Below, one piece after another: positions 11,201 to 22,425 of a DNA stretch of 64,000 nucleotides. This DNA comes from Benincasa hispida (taxonomy: Eukaryota > Streptophyta > Magnoliopsida > Cucurbitales > Cucurbitaceae): positions 46,098,172 to 46,162,171 of the forward strand of contig NC_052349.1 of NCBI RefSeq assembly GCF_009727055.1, written 5' to 3'. The notes below the pieces were generated by a model. The model was not told the origin of the DNA, made no database searches, and saw nothing but the letters and a program-made list of their open reading frames with translations. The position numbers and the translations under genes were made by a program. How positions within the stretch are numbered: the first letter of the stretch is position 1; every line of letters starts with the position of its first letter.

Positions 11201-14200
11201 TACTTAGGGCAGCTAAATAATTCCATTACCAGGCTATATAAATTTATGAAACATCATCTTACTTGGAGTTGGACTAATTCCTGTAGGTTTCAAATGAATG
11301 CTAATTTTGTGTCTTTCCAGGGTAATGATTAAATGTAAATTTTATTCCCATATGAGCCTTTCTGTTACCAGACGAGAACATATTAAGACTTTTATGTCTT
11401 GTGCTACTACTTTGTAATATATCAATTACAAACATTATGCATAACAAGTGGAAACTGTACCAATAGGGAAGAAGTTAGTATAGATATTAAGTTGAATCGT
11501 GAGAAAAAAGAGAAGTCAGAGCAAAAATGCAATAATGGATTTTACTGGGAGAACAGAAAGGCAAACCTGAGGAGAGCATTTGATGAGGGTCATAAAAACT
11601 TGAATTGAACTGCAACAAATTTGACAATGATTAGGAAATCAACCAAGAAAGCTTCAGAAGATGATTCAAAGAGATGGGGAAAATGGGTTTTACTTGAACA
11701 TGGAGATGAGCCAAAGCCATGAATGGGTTGGGATAGCTATATAAAGGCAAGCTGCTGCGAAGAACCACACTGACACGAAGATGGCGATGGCTGCCTTCGA
11801 GACCTTCTGGTTGCCACGCTGCACCAAAATCCAAATCCAATCAATACAATGCCCTAACAGAGTTACACAAATGAAACCCTGAAACCCTAAAGAGAAGAGA
11901 ACAAACCACTTACTTCAAAAAATACAATTTGAACTGAGACGACGAAGATCAATAAAATCGCGTGCAGGGGGAAAAACACATCGCTCAAAGCCACCGGGAT
12001 CATCTGCAGCAATCAATCAAAACTGTTCAGTATTTATAGTTATTTGGTGATTGTTAAAAAATAATTTAATCCTGGAGTTAGTTATTATAGTGCACTTCAA
12101 ATTTAGGATATCAAATATAATTATCGTGTTTATAAATACTATTTCAAAATCGTATTCCAAACACAAGACTATTATAATCCCTCAATGATTATAACTATGA
12201 ACTATAATAATTAATTTAGTGTTCTAAACGAACACTTAGTTATTTGAATTTTTGTCCTTTCGATTTTTATCCTAAATAAATAATACTTTTAGTCTCTAAC
12301 CTTTTATAAAAAATAACAATTGTCTTTGAATTTTAGTTAGTAACGACTTAGTTCTTATAATTTCAAATTGGTAACAATTAAAGTATGTTTTGATTGACTT
12401 TCTAAGTGTTTAAATAAATGTTTGTAAGAGAAAAAAAAGTACTTATAAACACTTAGAAAATCAATCCGTACAGGCACGAAGTCCTTTAACTTTAATAAAT
12501 AGTGATTTAATTCATTTACTCTACATTTGTAATAGCTTAGTCAATATCATGAAATTTTTTTATCCAAAATTAAGTGTCATTTTTATTATGTAATAACTAG
12601 CCTTTGCAATATGAAAATAAATTTGAGTCTCAATTAGTTTATCAATCTGCACCATGGAAAATTTCTTATTAAATCATACTAATATTTTTTACCATAAATA
12701 CTAAATCATTATAAATTATAAAGTATAAAAATAAATTATTACTTTCATGAAGGCTTAGGTACTAAACATATTTTTTTACTATAAATTTTAATATTGATGT
12801 TGAACCTTCTAATTTACAGGTATTTAAATCATGCTATATAACCCATTTAACTGCAAACCACGAGATTATGATTGCTATTCATCAATTTCCCTTTCTTTTA
12901 ATCATTCTATATAAAATTTCTCTCTCCTTTTGGTTTCTGGTTGTATCTTCGACTAAAAAAATGTTATTATTGTTTTTTTTATAATATTATATAGTTTATT
13001 ATTGTACATATTTTATCAAACAAAAAATTAATTTAGGTTTATAATAATTATTTTTTGACAAAAGAATTTTATAATAACATTTATTCACGTTGTTATATAT
13101 ATTGTTATAATATAATGATTTTTTTTTATCTTTTTATATAAGTATAATAAATATATATACAAACTTTCAATCTTGTAGTTAATAAATCGATATTATTTTA
13201 AATTTAATAGACATATTAGACACATGATTAAGGACCAAAAGTTTTCAATTTTATGTACAACCATATGAAAATTTTAATTTTTTTAATAGTTCATGATTTG
13301 TCAAGACACAAACATTAAGGAAACGTTTGGGGTGAGAACTATCTAAGATTATAATAACCACTTTTTACTACAATAAATATTATTTTGTAGCCCCAATTAA
13401 TTATAGTTAATACTTCCATCATAATATTTTTCTGCTTTTTAATTATGTTTTTATTTTTAATACTTTTTTTTCCTTTTCCTTTATTTTTTAATTTCTCTCC
13501 CCTTCCTCTTATCTCTTCCCATTTCTGCTTTTTCTAATTTTTAAAATCGTTTTTTCTATTTCCGTTATTGTCATTCTTTTAAAATTTCTATCATATTTCC
13601 CCAATTACATATGATGTTAATTTTTTAATTAATAAAATAAAATGTTAATATATTCATTTTTACCATTATTTTCCATGAAAAAAGACGTTTTCTCTCTTTC
13701 TATTTCTATTTTATTTGTGTGTGTAATTGATTAATGAAAACATACATTTTTAAAGGAAAAAGATAAAAATAAAATTTACAAATTAGTCAATAACAAATAA
13801 ACAGAAGCGTTATGAAGCGGATTTATTAAAAATCAAATCTAACCTTTTCAATTCAGCTTCAATCACAGGTAATAACTTATGCTTGGATATATCTAAATTT
13901 TAAGAAATATTTTTTTAATTTGAAAAACTATACAGATGACTGATGAGCATATCTCAATAAATCTAAATTTTTTATTCTTTTTTTTTTTTTTTTTTGCTAA
14001 TTAACTTTACTGTTTTATTATTTTATTATCTTTTTATTTTTTTTATTTCTCTTCCCTTTCTCTTATCTTTTCTCTCCTATCATTTTACCTTTTTTATTTT
14101 TTAATCATTTTTTATTTTCTTCTTTTCAATAATGAGCATTCATCATCATTATTTTTCTTTTCAAGAAAATCTCTACTATCTTTCATCAATTATGTAGGAC

Positions 14201-15358
14201 GTCAATTTCTTTGTATTAAATAAAATTATTAATAAAATATTACACCATTCTTTTTCAAAGTAAAAAAATTCTCTCCCGAACCTTTTATTTGTGTGCATGA
14301 TTAATGAGAAACAAATATAAAAAGATAAAAATAAAAAATTTACAAATTAGTCAAATCCGACAATTGCCGACATCGTTCAACACCAAATAGTTATGGGGAG
14401 AAATGAAAGAATAAAATTAAATTTATTATTATTGTTGTTCTATTAAATACCATGAGACCATTTGGCGATTAACTTTTTAACTCGGTGTAAACTTTTTAAC
14501 TTCGATAATAAATATTATTGAAGTTTGTATATTTATTAAATAATTCTATCTTCTCAATTTTTTTAATTTTTACATTAAAAAAAACCCTCTTTCTGTTTAT
14601 CTATATTTTTTATATTTATTTAGTAACTTTATTTTTTTCTTTTAATCTATTTTTCAAAATTATTGAGAAACTTCTTCTCATAACTCTATACTTATACTTC
14701 AAACACAAACTTACTAACACCAACATGTTAACTCTATACTTATTAACTTCACTCAATAGCTTAAATTCCTCATATGTTTTAATGTATGTAATATATTTTA
14801 GGGCACATTTAAAAGAAAAATCACCCGTAAAGTATGATGGTAGTTGTAACTATACGCCCAAACATTAAAAAAAAAAAAATTGAACCCTCAAACTTATACG
14901 GTGTTAAAATTATGTCATCAAAGTTACATAATTGTAGACATTGTAATAATTGTATAAGTTTAAAGGTCAAATTTTAACATTTTTATAAGTTTCAAGGCTG
15001 AATTTTTACCAATAAAAATTTAAAGATGCAATTATAACTACCACCATCTTTTAGGGATCATTTTATAATTTGTCCTATATTTTATTATATTATATGTATG
15101 AACTTTTACTTCAATTAAAATAAAAATAAACAATTATCAAACACTTTTTTTTATAATTTTTTAAAAAAAGAAAAAGACACAAAACAAAAACCACTTTATC
15201 AAATAAGGTTTTAGGCCAATGACTACATTGTGCTCCACCTAATCAAATACTTTAAGCATCGTGAAAATAAAATTAAAAAAAAATAATTGCTTTTTTTTTT
15301 TCCACTTGCATATTTTTTGGTGAACTTGGGCTTTGTTTCCAAGGTTTTTTTTCCTTAA

Positions 15359-15389
<31 letters not shown>

Positions 15390-15822
15390 CGAATCCGCTG
15401 GGTTCCAAATGTGAAGCAATACATTTGGGTTTAGGTATGTATATAAATGAAATGTGAAGAAAGAAAAAGAAGAAGGAAATTAACCTGATCGTAGCCGTAT
15501 TTATCGAAGTATTGCTTCTGAACAGTAGTACTGAAGAATAGAGTAGCATTATAAATCAAATACGACGATTGCTTCGTGAAATTCAGAACCACATAATCGA
15601 AGCTTAATCCAACAACACTGCGAAACACAGAATTCTTAATTAACGAAGATCCCGAATGCCGCCGGTGCCGGAAATCGACCATTCAGAGTTGGATCTTTCT
15701 TACCTTTTTCGCCGGAAATTCATAATCAGCTGTGGATATCCGGCAAAGGCCCAGCATATAATGGAAATCCATCCTAAAACCTCATATATGATCTCCATTG
15801 GAATTGAATTCCATGAACTCAT
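8226..15822 (-). CDS. CTNS: cystinosin homologue (PQ-loop lysosomal/vacuolar cystine transporter), 8 exons
   Basis: Exons on minus: 15822-15704, 15617-15485, 12003-11914, 11818-11694, 11609-11567, 9592-9475, 8592-8543 and 8393-8226. All introns are GT-AG and the phases close to 846 nt, 281 residues, no internal stop. Cystinosins are seven-helix transporters exporting cystine with protons from lysosomes or vacuoles. Features seen: first PQ loop GYPQLIMNFRRKS (PQ at 30-31) followed by VVGLSFDYVVLNFTK; GNQKVSKAAIAIF and IPTHSWLWLIS in the middle; second PQ loop ending SPQ (169-170); LLDLTGG with Asp191 at the proton-coupling position of animal cystinosin; final helix FDLIFIYQHFVLY and a hydrophilic tail. 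Length fits plant homologues (about 270). The start MSSWNSIPMEI matches the plant N-terminus. Oddity: KCSPQ where KYxPQ is usual. Introns 2 (3481 bp) and 5 (1974 bp) are enlarged by transposons. Probably functional; expression unknown. Confidence 0.93.
8593..9474 (-). other. cystinosin intron 6 (882 bp)
   Basis: GT-AG intron between the IDQ/G and GSWVNFFGN exons. It contains A/T homopolymers (A15 near 8932, a T-rich run near 9371) and no recognisable element. The reading frame called at 9194-9442 is chance within the intron. Confidence 0.8.
10232..10325. repeat. 47-bp tandem duplication in the LINE remnant
   Basis: AAAGAAGACATCTTTCTCAA begins at 10232 and again at 10279. The two 47-bp units are nearly identical and duplicate the zf-RVT coding segment around NIIDCFLRKMSS. 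Confidence 0.9.
10621..11043. repeat. 136-bp tandem duplication plus a partial third copy in the LINE remnant
   Basis: The word GATTTTTCATAAAGAA is at 10629 and 10765 (period 136), and the surrounding about 136 bp is repeated with mismatches. A third partial copy carries GAGGACTGCGTTGGATCACAGG and CTTATGCCAAAGAGTATTA at about 10987-11035. The repeats explain why this LINE fragment is not collinear with a normal element. Confidence 0.8.
14813..15072. mobile_element. MITE-like inverted-repeat element in intron 2
   Basis: The left arm (about 14813-14850: CCGTAAAGTATGATGGTAGTTGTAA) is the imperfect reverse complement of the right arm (about 15030-15072: TTATAACTACCACCATCTTTTAGGG). The interior is AT-rich with smaller internal inverted repeats. 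No coding capacity. The target duplication was not resolved. Confidence 0.55.
15363..15389. repeat. poly-A run
   Basis: About 27 consecutive A residues within intron 2, about 95 bp from the exon 2 donor. It translates as poly-Phe on minus, which is a shadow. Confidence 0.9.
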
Positions 15823-15908
15823 CTCTCTCTGATGAATCTGATCTCTCGGAGACTGTAGTGCCTTTGGGGGATATGTTTGTTGAAGCTACTTTCAATCTGA
15901 ATCGTTCG

Positions 15909-15938
15909 TTTTTATAATCAAAGAGGTGGTGACGTGGC
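15909..15938 (-). promoter_or_regulatory. core promoter of the cystinosin gene: TATA box and ACGT element
   Basis: On minus, TATAAAAA (15916-15909) lies about 90 bp upstream of the ATG at 15822. GCCACGTCAC (15938-15929), a G-box/C-box hybrid bZIP-type site, lies just upstream of it. Both are sequence matches only; the spacing suits a short 5' UTR of roughly 60 nt. Confidence 0.55.
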
Positions 15939-16190
15939 AGCCGAGAATGGTTTCCGGTGTGTCATACTCCTACAGTGGATATTTCCCGAAAAGGAATAAT
16001 AATATTAATGTCCAATTTTTGTAATTTCCCTTGAAATTGCCCTCTTTTTTTACCCAATCATACATATTTGTCCTTGTTCTAAATTCTTTTTTTTTTTTTT
16101 TAGATCAATTTTGTTGGGAGTTAATTTCCTAATTGGGCTGGATGTATATTTCAATATGATGTTGTTATGTTGAAATGCCTTGAATCTATT

Positions 16191-16540
16191 TGTTGGTGCT
16201 TTGAACAACCAAATACGAGACTGGAGTCCAGGGCAGCGCGCCCTAGTGGGTTCGAGACAATGCCTCCGAAACCCATTCAGATTTCGTATTCAGCATATTT
16301 ACTTATTTGTAGTTATTTACGATATTGACCTTAGGGTTTAGAATAGTGCGCTATATAAACTCTCCAACCCTAGAAACACTTTTTTATGTAATTTCTGAAA
16401 ATATTCTCTCAAATAATATTGTTCTCCTTTTGTCCGTGGACGTAGCTAACACACTGTTAATGAACCACGCATATCTGTGTGTCGATTTTCTCTATCTCTA
16501 CGTTTCTTTTTGTGTTCTTTAATTGTCGTTTTCGTAACAT
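16191..16540 (+). mobile_element. copia-type LTR, probably solo
   Basis: It begins TGTTGGTGCTTTGAACAACC and contains a promoter-like CTATATAAACTC (16351). Its U5-like segment reads GTCCGTGGACGTAGCTAACA ... ACCACGCATATCTGTGTGTCG, the form seen before the 3' end of plant copia LTRs. It ends near GTAACA at about 16539. Copy B of the duplicated block lacks it, which supports an insertion. A clear 5-bp duplication was not found. Confidence 0.55.
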
Positions 16541-16904
16541 TTTATTTCATTAAAAATTTTCAATTAGATGGATTACTCACACACCACATAATAATTAACC
16601 ATCTCAAAAGTAGATGTTTCACTTCTCCTATGAAAAAAATAAATTATATTACAAAAGGGATTTTATATGTGTAAAATAATAAGCTTATATGGTATGTTAC
16701 TTATTAAGTTGGTAGAAGTTTGGAAGGAATTGATTTTTTATTTTTTATAATTGATTTTTACGGTTAACATAACGTAGTTCCATTAATTAATTAATTCTTA
16801 TTTCAAAACAGTTGGAAGCTAAGTTCAAATCCTTATCAAAATAAAGAAAAACTTTTCTCAAATATTAAAACATATAATTTAAATAGAATGTTACACTAGT
16901 TCTT

Positions 16905-17110
16905 TAGAAGAAAAGTATGCGTTTGACTTTTTATGATTATATATATACTACTATTTTAAAAAATAAGTCTTCTTAAGAAGGAAATAGAGGTTGAGAGGAG
17001 AGGTGGGGGTAGAGATTCTATCGACTGAGCTATATGTTTAACCTTGTTTGACTTGAAGCTCGTACTTCCACTTTTGTCAATGCATTTAAGCATATACTTC
17101 GATTTCTATA
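16905..17110 (-). repeat. possible tRNA-derived SINE remnant (copy A)
   Basis: On minus near 17033-16960, TATAGCTCAGTCGATAGA resembles a tRNA A box and is followed by CTCTACCCCCACCTC. The better-preserved paralogue at 27205-27430 reads AACTCAATTGGTAATTC ... GAGTTTCGTATTTCAACTCCC, an A-box/B-box-like layout. It is not an intact tRNA. Confidence 0.35.
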
Positions 17111-17160
17111 TGAATTACTATCAAGTGTGATAATAATTTATATATGGATAATTTTGGAGT

Positions 17161-17984
17161 AGATGAAAAAATTTATCTTAATTAAGAAGACAATTGGGCA
17201 TTAAACCAACCAAAGAATTAGAGAAAAAACCAAAGTAGTGCTCATACCTCAAAGGGAGGCCCAAAGAGTGAAAGAAGAATGGGTCGAGGCTCATATGGAG
17301 CTCCTCGGCATTGTTTTGGGTCGAGGCCGACCAAGGGCAAACCCCACGTGGTTTGAGCTAATTGGCTTGTCCGGTCTACAAAATCCTAAACAAAATATGA
17401 AGTGATTCAAAAACAAAATCTTAATATATATAATAGGAAACTAGGCCTTATAAAAAAGTTTCAAGGGCTTTCGAAGAGGCAAGTAATTTCCCTCTTATTA
17501 CAGTTTTATTGAGTTTTGAGATTTGAACTTCTTCTAACTTAAGCATCGAAATACAACATCGAAGTGAAAAATGTTTTTTTGTTTTGGTTTCTTCAACCAA
17601 ACAAATAAATTTACCATTACTACCCTTCGAAGGCAAGTTGTACATTGACCAAATTTTGACGTCAATATGTCTTAAAATTGATTGGTTTTAATTTTCTATC
17701 ACATTTTTTATGATAATTTTTCACTGACATTTATGCCATGGATGCATTCCATCTAGTCAAGGATATTAAAATATCACAATGTATTACCAATATATCCACA
17801 AATCACATATCCAATAAAGATCTTGAGGTTAGAATCGTTTTCCGTGAAATTTGATGATATATCGCCGATATATTTTTCATGGAAATATCCTTTGCAACTC
17901 AAGAAAATCATAGGATATTCTGCCGATTTATTATGAAAATATCGCTAAGTTATCGTGGATATTTCGCTAACATGTCGTTTGAAT
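17161..17984. other. intergenic, unassigned
   Basis: 17220-17360 is GC-richer with GGGTCGAGGCCGACC, resembling an LTR fragment. 17780-17975 repeats GATATATCGCCGATATATTT / ATATCGCTAAGTTATCGTGGATATTTCGC words in both orientations. No gene is supported. Confidence 0.4.
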
Positions 17985-20321
17985 TGTTGGGTTTTATTAG
18001 GGGTATTCAAAAAATCCGGTAACTCGACCAACCCGGACTACCCAACCCAAACCACAAGGGTTAGGTTGGGTTAGATCTTATTTTGGGTTGGGTTGGGTTA
18101 AAAATGTTAAAAAATATTAAATTCGGGTTGGGTCTGGGGTTACCCCATTTCAGGGTCGGGTCAACCCGACCCGACCCGAATATATATATATAAAAGTTAA
18201 AAAAAATAGTCAAATTAAAATTAAATTAAATTAATTTTTTTAAAAAAAAAAAAGTGACCCAACGCGGAAATTTTGGGTTGGGTTGGGTTGACCCTCCAAA
18301 AAAGAACTAATAGGGTTCATTATTAGCTAACCCGAATTTTTGGGTTGGTCCACCAAAATCTTCCAACCCTACCCAATCTGGACTATGTACACCCCTAGGT
18401 TTTATGCCCTAAAACTCGTACATAGTAAAGGTTATTAATTGATCATCATCAATAAAGAATTATAGATGTTAATTCAATAAATGTTATTGTTTTTGTTGTT
18501 TGTCCATTTTTGTCTTAATAACCCTAAATCTAATAAACTAACATCCAAGGTTGCCTTATAAGTCTTGAACTGTATGTGGAGACATATAGGGATCAATGTT
18601 CAAGATACAGCCTGAAGGGCCTATAGTATAGCGATAAGACTGGGTACCTTATCTTGGTAACACTATAGATACGACCCACTTCGTATTTGATACAAACACA
18701 ATGATTCAACACGTTCGTGTAGTTGACATGCGAGTGGGTGTATCCTATGCAATGAGTTTCCATAAGACTGGAATGTGAAATAGTAACCACTAGATGTAAC
18801 ACCGTTGACTAATTTAGTTCCTATTTCATTAAGATGACATAGGCAACTTAGTCTTAATCCCGAGTATAGTATAAACTCTTGTTCACAAGGGATTGCCCTT
18901 TGATTTGTATGGGTGAAGGTGACCAATTCACTGACCCAATATGCCTACCATTTTGGAGACAAACCAGAGTGGAGAGCTGGAAACATAATAATACAAGATG
19001 GAATTCACTCATTCCCATCTTAAGGGTAAGTAGATGAGTGTTCCTTTAAATGGTATCATCGGGACTTGAGCAAAGAGCTCTACCCTCTCATTAGTCCGAG
19101 AGGAGTTTCTATTTATTGGTTAGACCATAAAAAGATTGTTCATTAGAGGAACACTGGTACTTAAGGAATCAGAAGTAACCCAAGGGTAAAATGATAATTT
19201 AACCCAGTTGGAATTATGAACATTCGTGAAGAACTAACTTACTATTATTGGTCTATATCCGTGGACACAAAAATATATCTGTAGTGAGAAGAGTGCAGTT
19301 GTGGATCTTTAGTGGAGTGTACCCACAATTAACAAATATTGATTAACTTGGTTAATAAGTTAAACCAATTAATCTTATATCGTTTGAGCTTTTGATCTAT
19401 AGGTTCACCAGATCCCCTTGTTAGCTCACTAGAAGATATTTAAGAGGGATGATTTGAATTGTTCAAATTAATTTGAGAAAATCATATATTAATATGATTA
19501 ATATATAATTGATTATGGATATGATCTATAATTCAAAATTAAATTGAAAAGTAATATTTAAAGTGAATTAGATTCACAAAAAATTAATTAATAAAGAGGT
19601 ATTGAATATATACATACAATGTTTATGATAACTAAATATATATACATTACATTAGATTTAATAGTTATTTGATTAATGTGTAAATTAAATTAAATAAATG
19701 TCATTTAACTGTGCTAATTAATTAAATAAGTGTTATTTAATTAATTGAGTTAATTAATTAAATAAATATTATTTAAATAAAATAATTGTGGAAAAGGGAA
19801 ATAGGAAAATGATTAGGAAAATGACTTGCTCTTTTTTATATAAAGACCTCCAAAGACCTCCCTATGACCCATTTGAGAGATACAAACAGTAAACATTGAT
19901 ATAGAGACTAACGATACATAACACACAAGTGTTATTATGCAAAATTTTCCTTAAGTCACTGAGAGAATCATCTCTACTCTCCAAAACCCTTTTCTCCTCT
20001 CTCTCTCCCAATAGTTGGATACCACCTATCATTCTATTGGAATCATAGAGAATAACGAAGTTACTCTTGTGGTAGTGTTCGAGATTCTTCAAGAAATCGT
20101 TCGTGATCAAGATCATTGGAGGAATCGTTTGTTGGAACTTAAAGAGGATTGTTTGTGAAGTTTGGGAATCTACAAAGGTAAGAATGGTTCTAATTTCTAA
20201 AGCATGCTATATTATATGTTTATATTTTGTTTTAGTATACTGATTTTGTTTATGTAAAAATCGAATTGCGGGATACAAGTCGTTCACACAAACGCTACCA
20301 TAGCCGGATTCAATCCCTTCA
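17985..20321 (+). mobile_element. solo LTR, family L1, TSD TGAAT
   Basis: It starts TGTTGGGTTTTAT and ends CAATCCCTTCA. It is flanked by an exact 5-bp target duplication TGAAT (17980-17984 and 20322-20326). Excluding the nested MITE and its duplicated 8 bp, the LTR is about 1.93 kb, matching the copies at 45356-47377 and 47541-49468. A TATATAAAGACC box lies near 19838. No internal retroelement sequence is attached, so this is the product of LTR-LTR recombination. The peptide readable on minus at 19862-20116 recurs in the copy at 45557-45802 and is LTR sequence, not a gene. Confidence 0.9.
17998..18397. mobile_element. hAT-type MITE rich in GGGTTGGGTT, TSD GGTTTTAT
   Basis: Terminal inverted repeats TAGGGGTATTCA and TGTACACCCCTA flank a 400-bp non-coding element. 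An exact 8-bp target duplication GGTTTTAT is present (17990-17997 and 18398-18405). It sits 13 bp inside the 5' end of the solo LTR. The interior contains GGGTTGGGTTGGGTT and ACCCGACCCGACCCG stretches and an AT-rich middle. The 8-bp duplication and tips fit the hAT superfamily. Confidence 0.9.
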
Positions 20322-20517
20322 TGAATATCTTTATATGTCTTTTTTTTTTCTTTTTCCAATATCAAACTTTTCCAATGTGCTACCTTTTTCGATTTCCAAT
20401 TTTTCTCAATTTTCAATTCAAAAATTTTATTTCAAAATAATTTGAATTGGAAAAAACCAAGAAAAAGAATATATATTGATTTTTAAACTCAGTGAATGAG
20501 TTTGGACAGTCCATATG

Positions 20518-22425
20518 TGTTGGATTTATGTCCTAAAACTCGTAGATAGTAAATGTAACATTTGACTAATCATAATAAAGTATTGTTAATATTTATTTCA
20601 ATAAATAGTTATTGTTTATCTTATATTTATCTTGCCTAAATAATCCTAATCCAATAAACTAACATCCTAGACTATTGTATGAGTCTTGAATTGTACGTGG
20701 AATATACGAGGATCTATATTCAAGATACAACCTAAAGGATCTATAGTATATGAATAAAGTTAGGTACCTTGTCTTGGTGACACTATGGATATGACCTACT
20801 TTACAGTTGATACAAATGCAATGATCCACCACATTCCTGTAGGAGACATGCTAGTGGGAGTATTGTCCTATGCAATGAGCTTGCATGCATAAGACCGGAC
20901 CATGAAATAATAACCTCTAGATGTAATTCCATTGACTAGTTAGGTTTCTATTCCACTAGGATGACCTAGGTAACTTAGTCTTAATCCTGAGTGGATTATG
21001 AACTCTTATTCACGAGAGATTGTTCTTTGATTTGCATGGTTGAGAGTGGTTAGTTCACTGACTCAAGCCTACCATTTTGGGACAAGACTGAGAGGGGAGC
21101 TAGGAACATAATTTCATGAGATGGAATTCACTCCTTCCCGACTTTAGGGTAAGTAGATGAGTGTTCCCTTTAGTGGTGTCTCCGGGACTTGAACAAAGGG
21201 TTCTACCCTTTCATTGGCCCAAGAGGGGTTTCTATTTAATGGTTGGACTATAAACAGGTTGTTCATTAGAGAAGCACTAGTACTTAAAGATATATAGGCA
21301 ACTCAGGGGTAAAATGGTAATTTGACATATTTAGTGTTACAAACACTTGTGAAGAACTAACTTGCTGTCATTGGTCAATATCTATGGACATAGAAATATA
21401 TTTGCAGTGAGGAGAGTGCAACTGTGGGTCTATAGTGGAATGTACCCACAGTTAACGAGTATTGATTAACTTGGTTAATAAATTTAGCCAATTATTCTCA
21501 TATCATTGGAACTTCTGATCTGTAGATCTATTAGGTCTCACTAGTAGTTTATAAAGAGTATTGAGGTAATTAAACAAATTTGAAATGTTCAAATTTACTA
21601 AGAGAAAGAATGTAATGTATGGTGATATATTATAATGCAAAGTTTATATTTTAATTAAACTTTATAATTTAAATTTATTTTGAATTTGATTCAAAAATTA
21701 ATTTATGGGAGAATTAAATATTTGAAGGAGTTCAAATATTAAATTTAATATGATTAGAATTCATATTAAAACTATAAATTAAAATTAATGTGCATTAGAG
21801 GCACATTAAAACTATAGGTAATATGAAACATAATTAAATATGATTCAATTATAAGGTTAAATTAAATATGTGATATTTAATCTAATGATTAATTAATTGG
21901 AGAATTAATTAATTATTTAATTTAATTAAATTTGATTTAATTCAATTAATTGAATTCAAACTATAGGTTATGAAGAAGGGATGTATTGGAATATGATTCT
22001 TAAGCACATTTAATTAAATATGAGATATTTAATTATTATGAATTAATTTGATTAATTAATAATTATTTGATTTATTTTATTAAATTAAATGAATTTATTT
22101 TTATTTAATTTAATAAATTAAATTTGATTCAATTTTTTGGTTAAATAAAATTTAAATAAATTTGTTATAACAAACTTTCCAACATGCAGAATTATATGGG
22201 AGTGGGAGATATCTCTCCCAACTTCATTCTCTCTCTAGTAAGTTCTTTCTACATCACAAGAAAAAAGTGATACGCAAAGTTTTTTCTTTGACTTTTAGAT
22301 TTTTTTTCCGTAGAAAATTCTATCAACGGAAGTAAGGGATTCTCAATTTTATTTTTAATTTGTTATTGAAATCTGAAAAATGGTCTTAATTTTTTTTTCG
22401 CTGTTTTTGGGATTTCAACCCAGCA
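20518..22425 (+). mobile_element. LTR of a related family (solo or truncated)
   Basis: It starts TGTTGGATTTATGTCCTAAAACTCGTAGATAGT and aligns along most of its length with the solo LTR upstream. The shared landmarks include CAAGATACAACCTRAAGG, GACACTATGGATATGACC and CTGTAGATCTATTAGGTC. The 3' portion diverges, and the end is placed near ACCCAGCA. The flanking bases (ATATG left, ATGGA right) do not match, so the right end is uncertain. Confidence 0.7.

Larger units (their letters stand above)
9850..11225 (-). mobile_element. LINE (non-LTR) remnant: RT C-terminus and zf-RVT region, in cystinosin intron 5
   Basis: Read right to left, broken frames give the end of a plant LINE reverse transcriptase (VKHFLWEGVDEG near 11200, GGLG, then NEALLAKWLW and NTLWHKI near 11080-11020). 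These are followed by KTMDIMALLSLIGEIDFEP (about 10500-10560) and the zinc-binding zf-RVT segment (KIPKKDQFFVWQVILGRLN, about 10290-10390, then KEVLDQILWSYDYPRVAWS near 10130-10200). The remnant has several frameshifts, stops and internal duplications. It lies on the same strand as the host gene, inside its fifth intron. No poly-A tail or target duplication was identified. Confidence 0.75.
12004..15484 (-). other. cystinosin intron 2 (3.5 kb), AT-rich with MITE-like insertions
   Basis: Long GT-AG intron. Near 12055-12240 and 13320-13440 are sequences with GTTTGGGGTGAGAACTAT / TATAATAACC character typical of small plant DNA transposons. An inverted-repeat element lies at 14813-15072, and long A or T runs occur near 13979, 15363-15389 and elsewhere. 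The open frame at 14518-14868 is low-complexity and not a gene. Confidence 0.7.
15975..17160. repeat. segmental duplication copy A (upstream of the cystinosin gene)
   Basis: The segment TTTCCCGAAAAGGAAYAATAATA through GGGCTggATgTATATTTCAATA (15978-16155), then TCTCCTATkAAAAAAATAAATTAtA through the 17.1 kb region, matches copy B (23793-24290 and 26920-27520) in the same order and orientation at diverged identity. An LTR-like insertion (16191-16540) interrupts copy A where copy B has none. Confidence 0.7.

Noticed and set aside
15431..15682. 83-codon minus frame MVDFRHRRHS...
   Set aside because: The middle is cystinosin exon 2 (15617-15485), but both ends are intron sequence; the true start is in exon 1 at 15822.
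17010..17045. tRNA-like CTATCGACTGAGCTATATG (minus TATAGCTCAGTCGATAG)
   Set aside because: Only an A-box-like motif is present; no anticodon arm, T arm or acceptor stem can be folded. Listed as a possible SINE remnant instead.
19862..20116. 84-codon frame that recurs in similar form at 45557-45802, suggesting a conserved protein
   Set aside because: Both copies are the same part of family L1 solo LTRs on the same LTR strand; the similarity is repeat homology.
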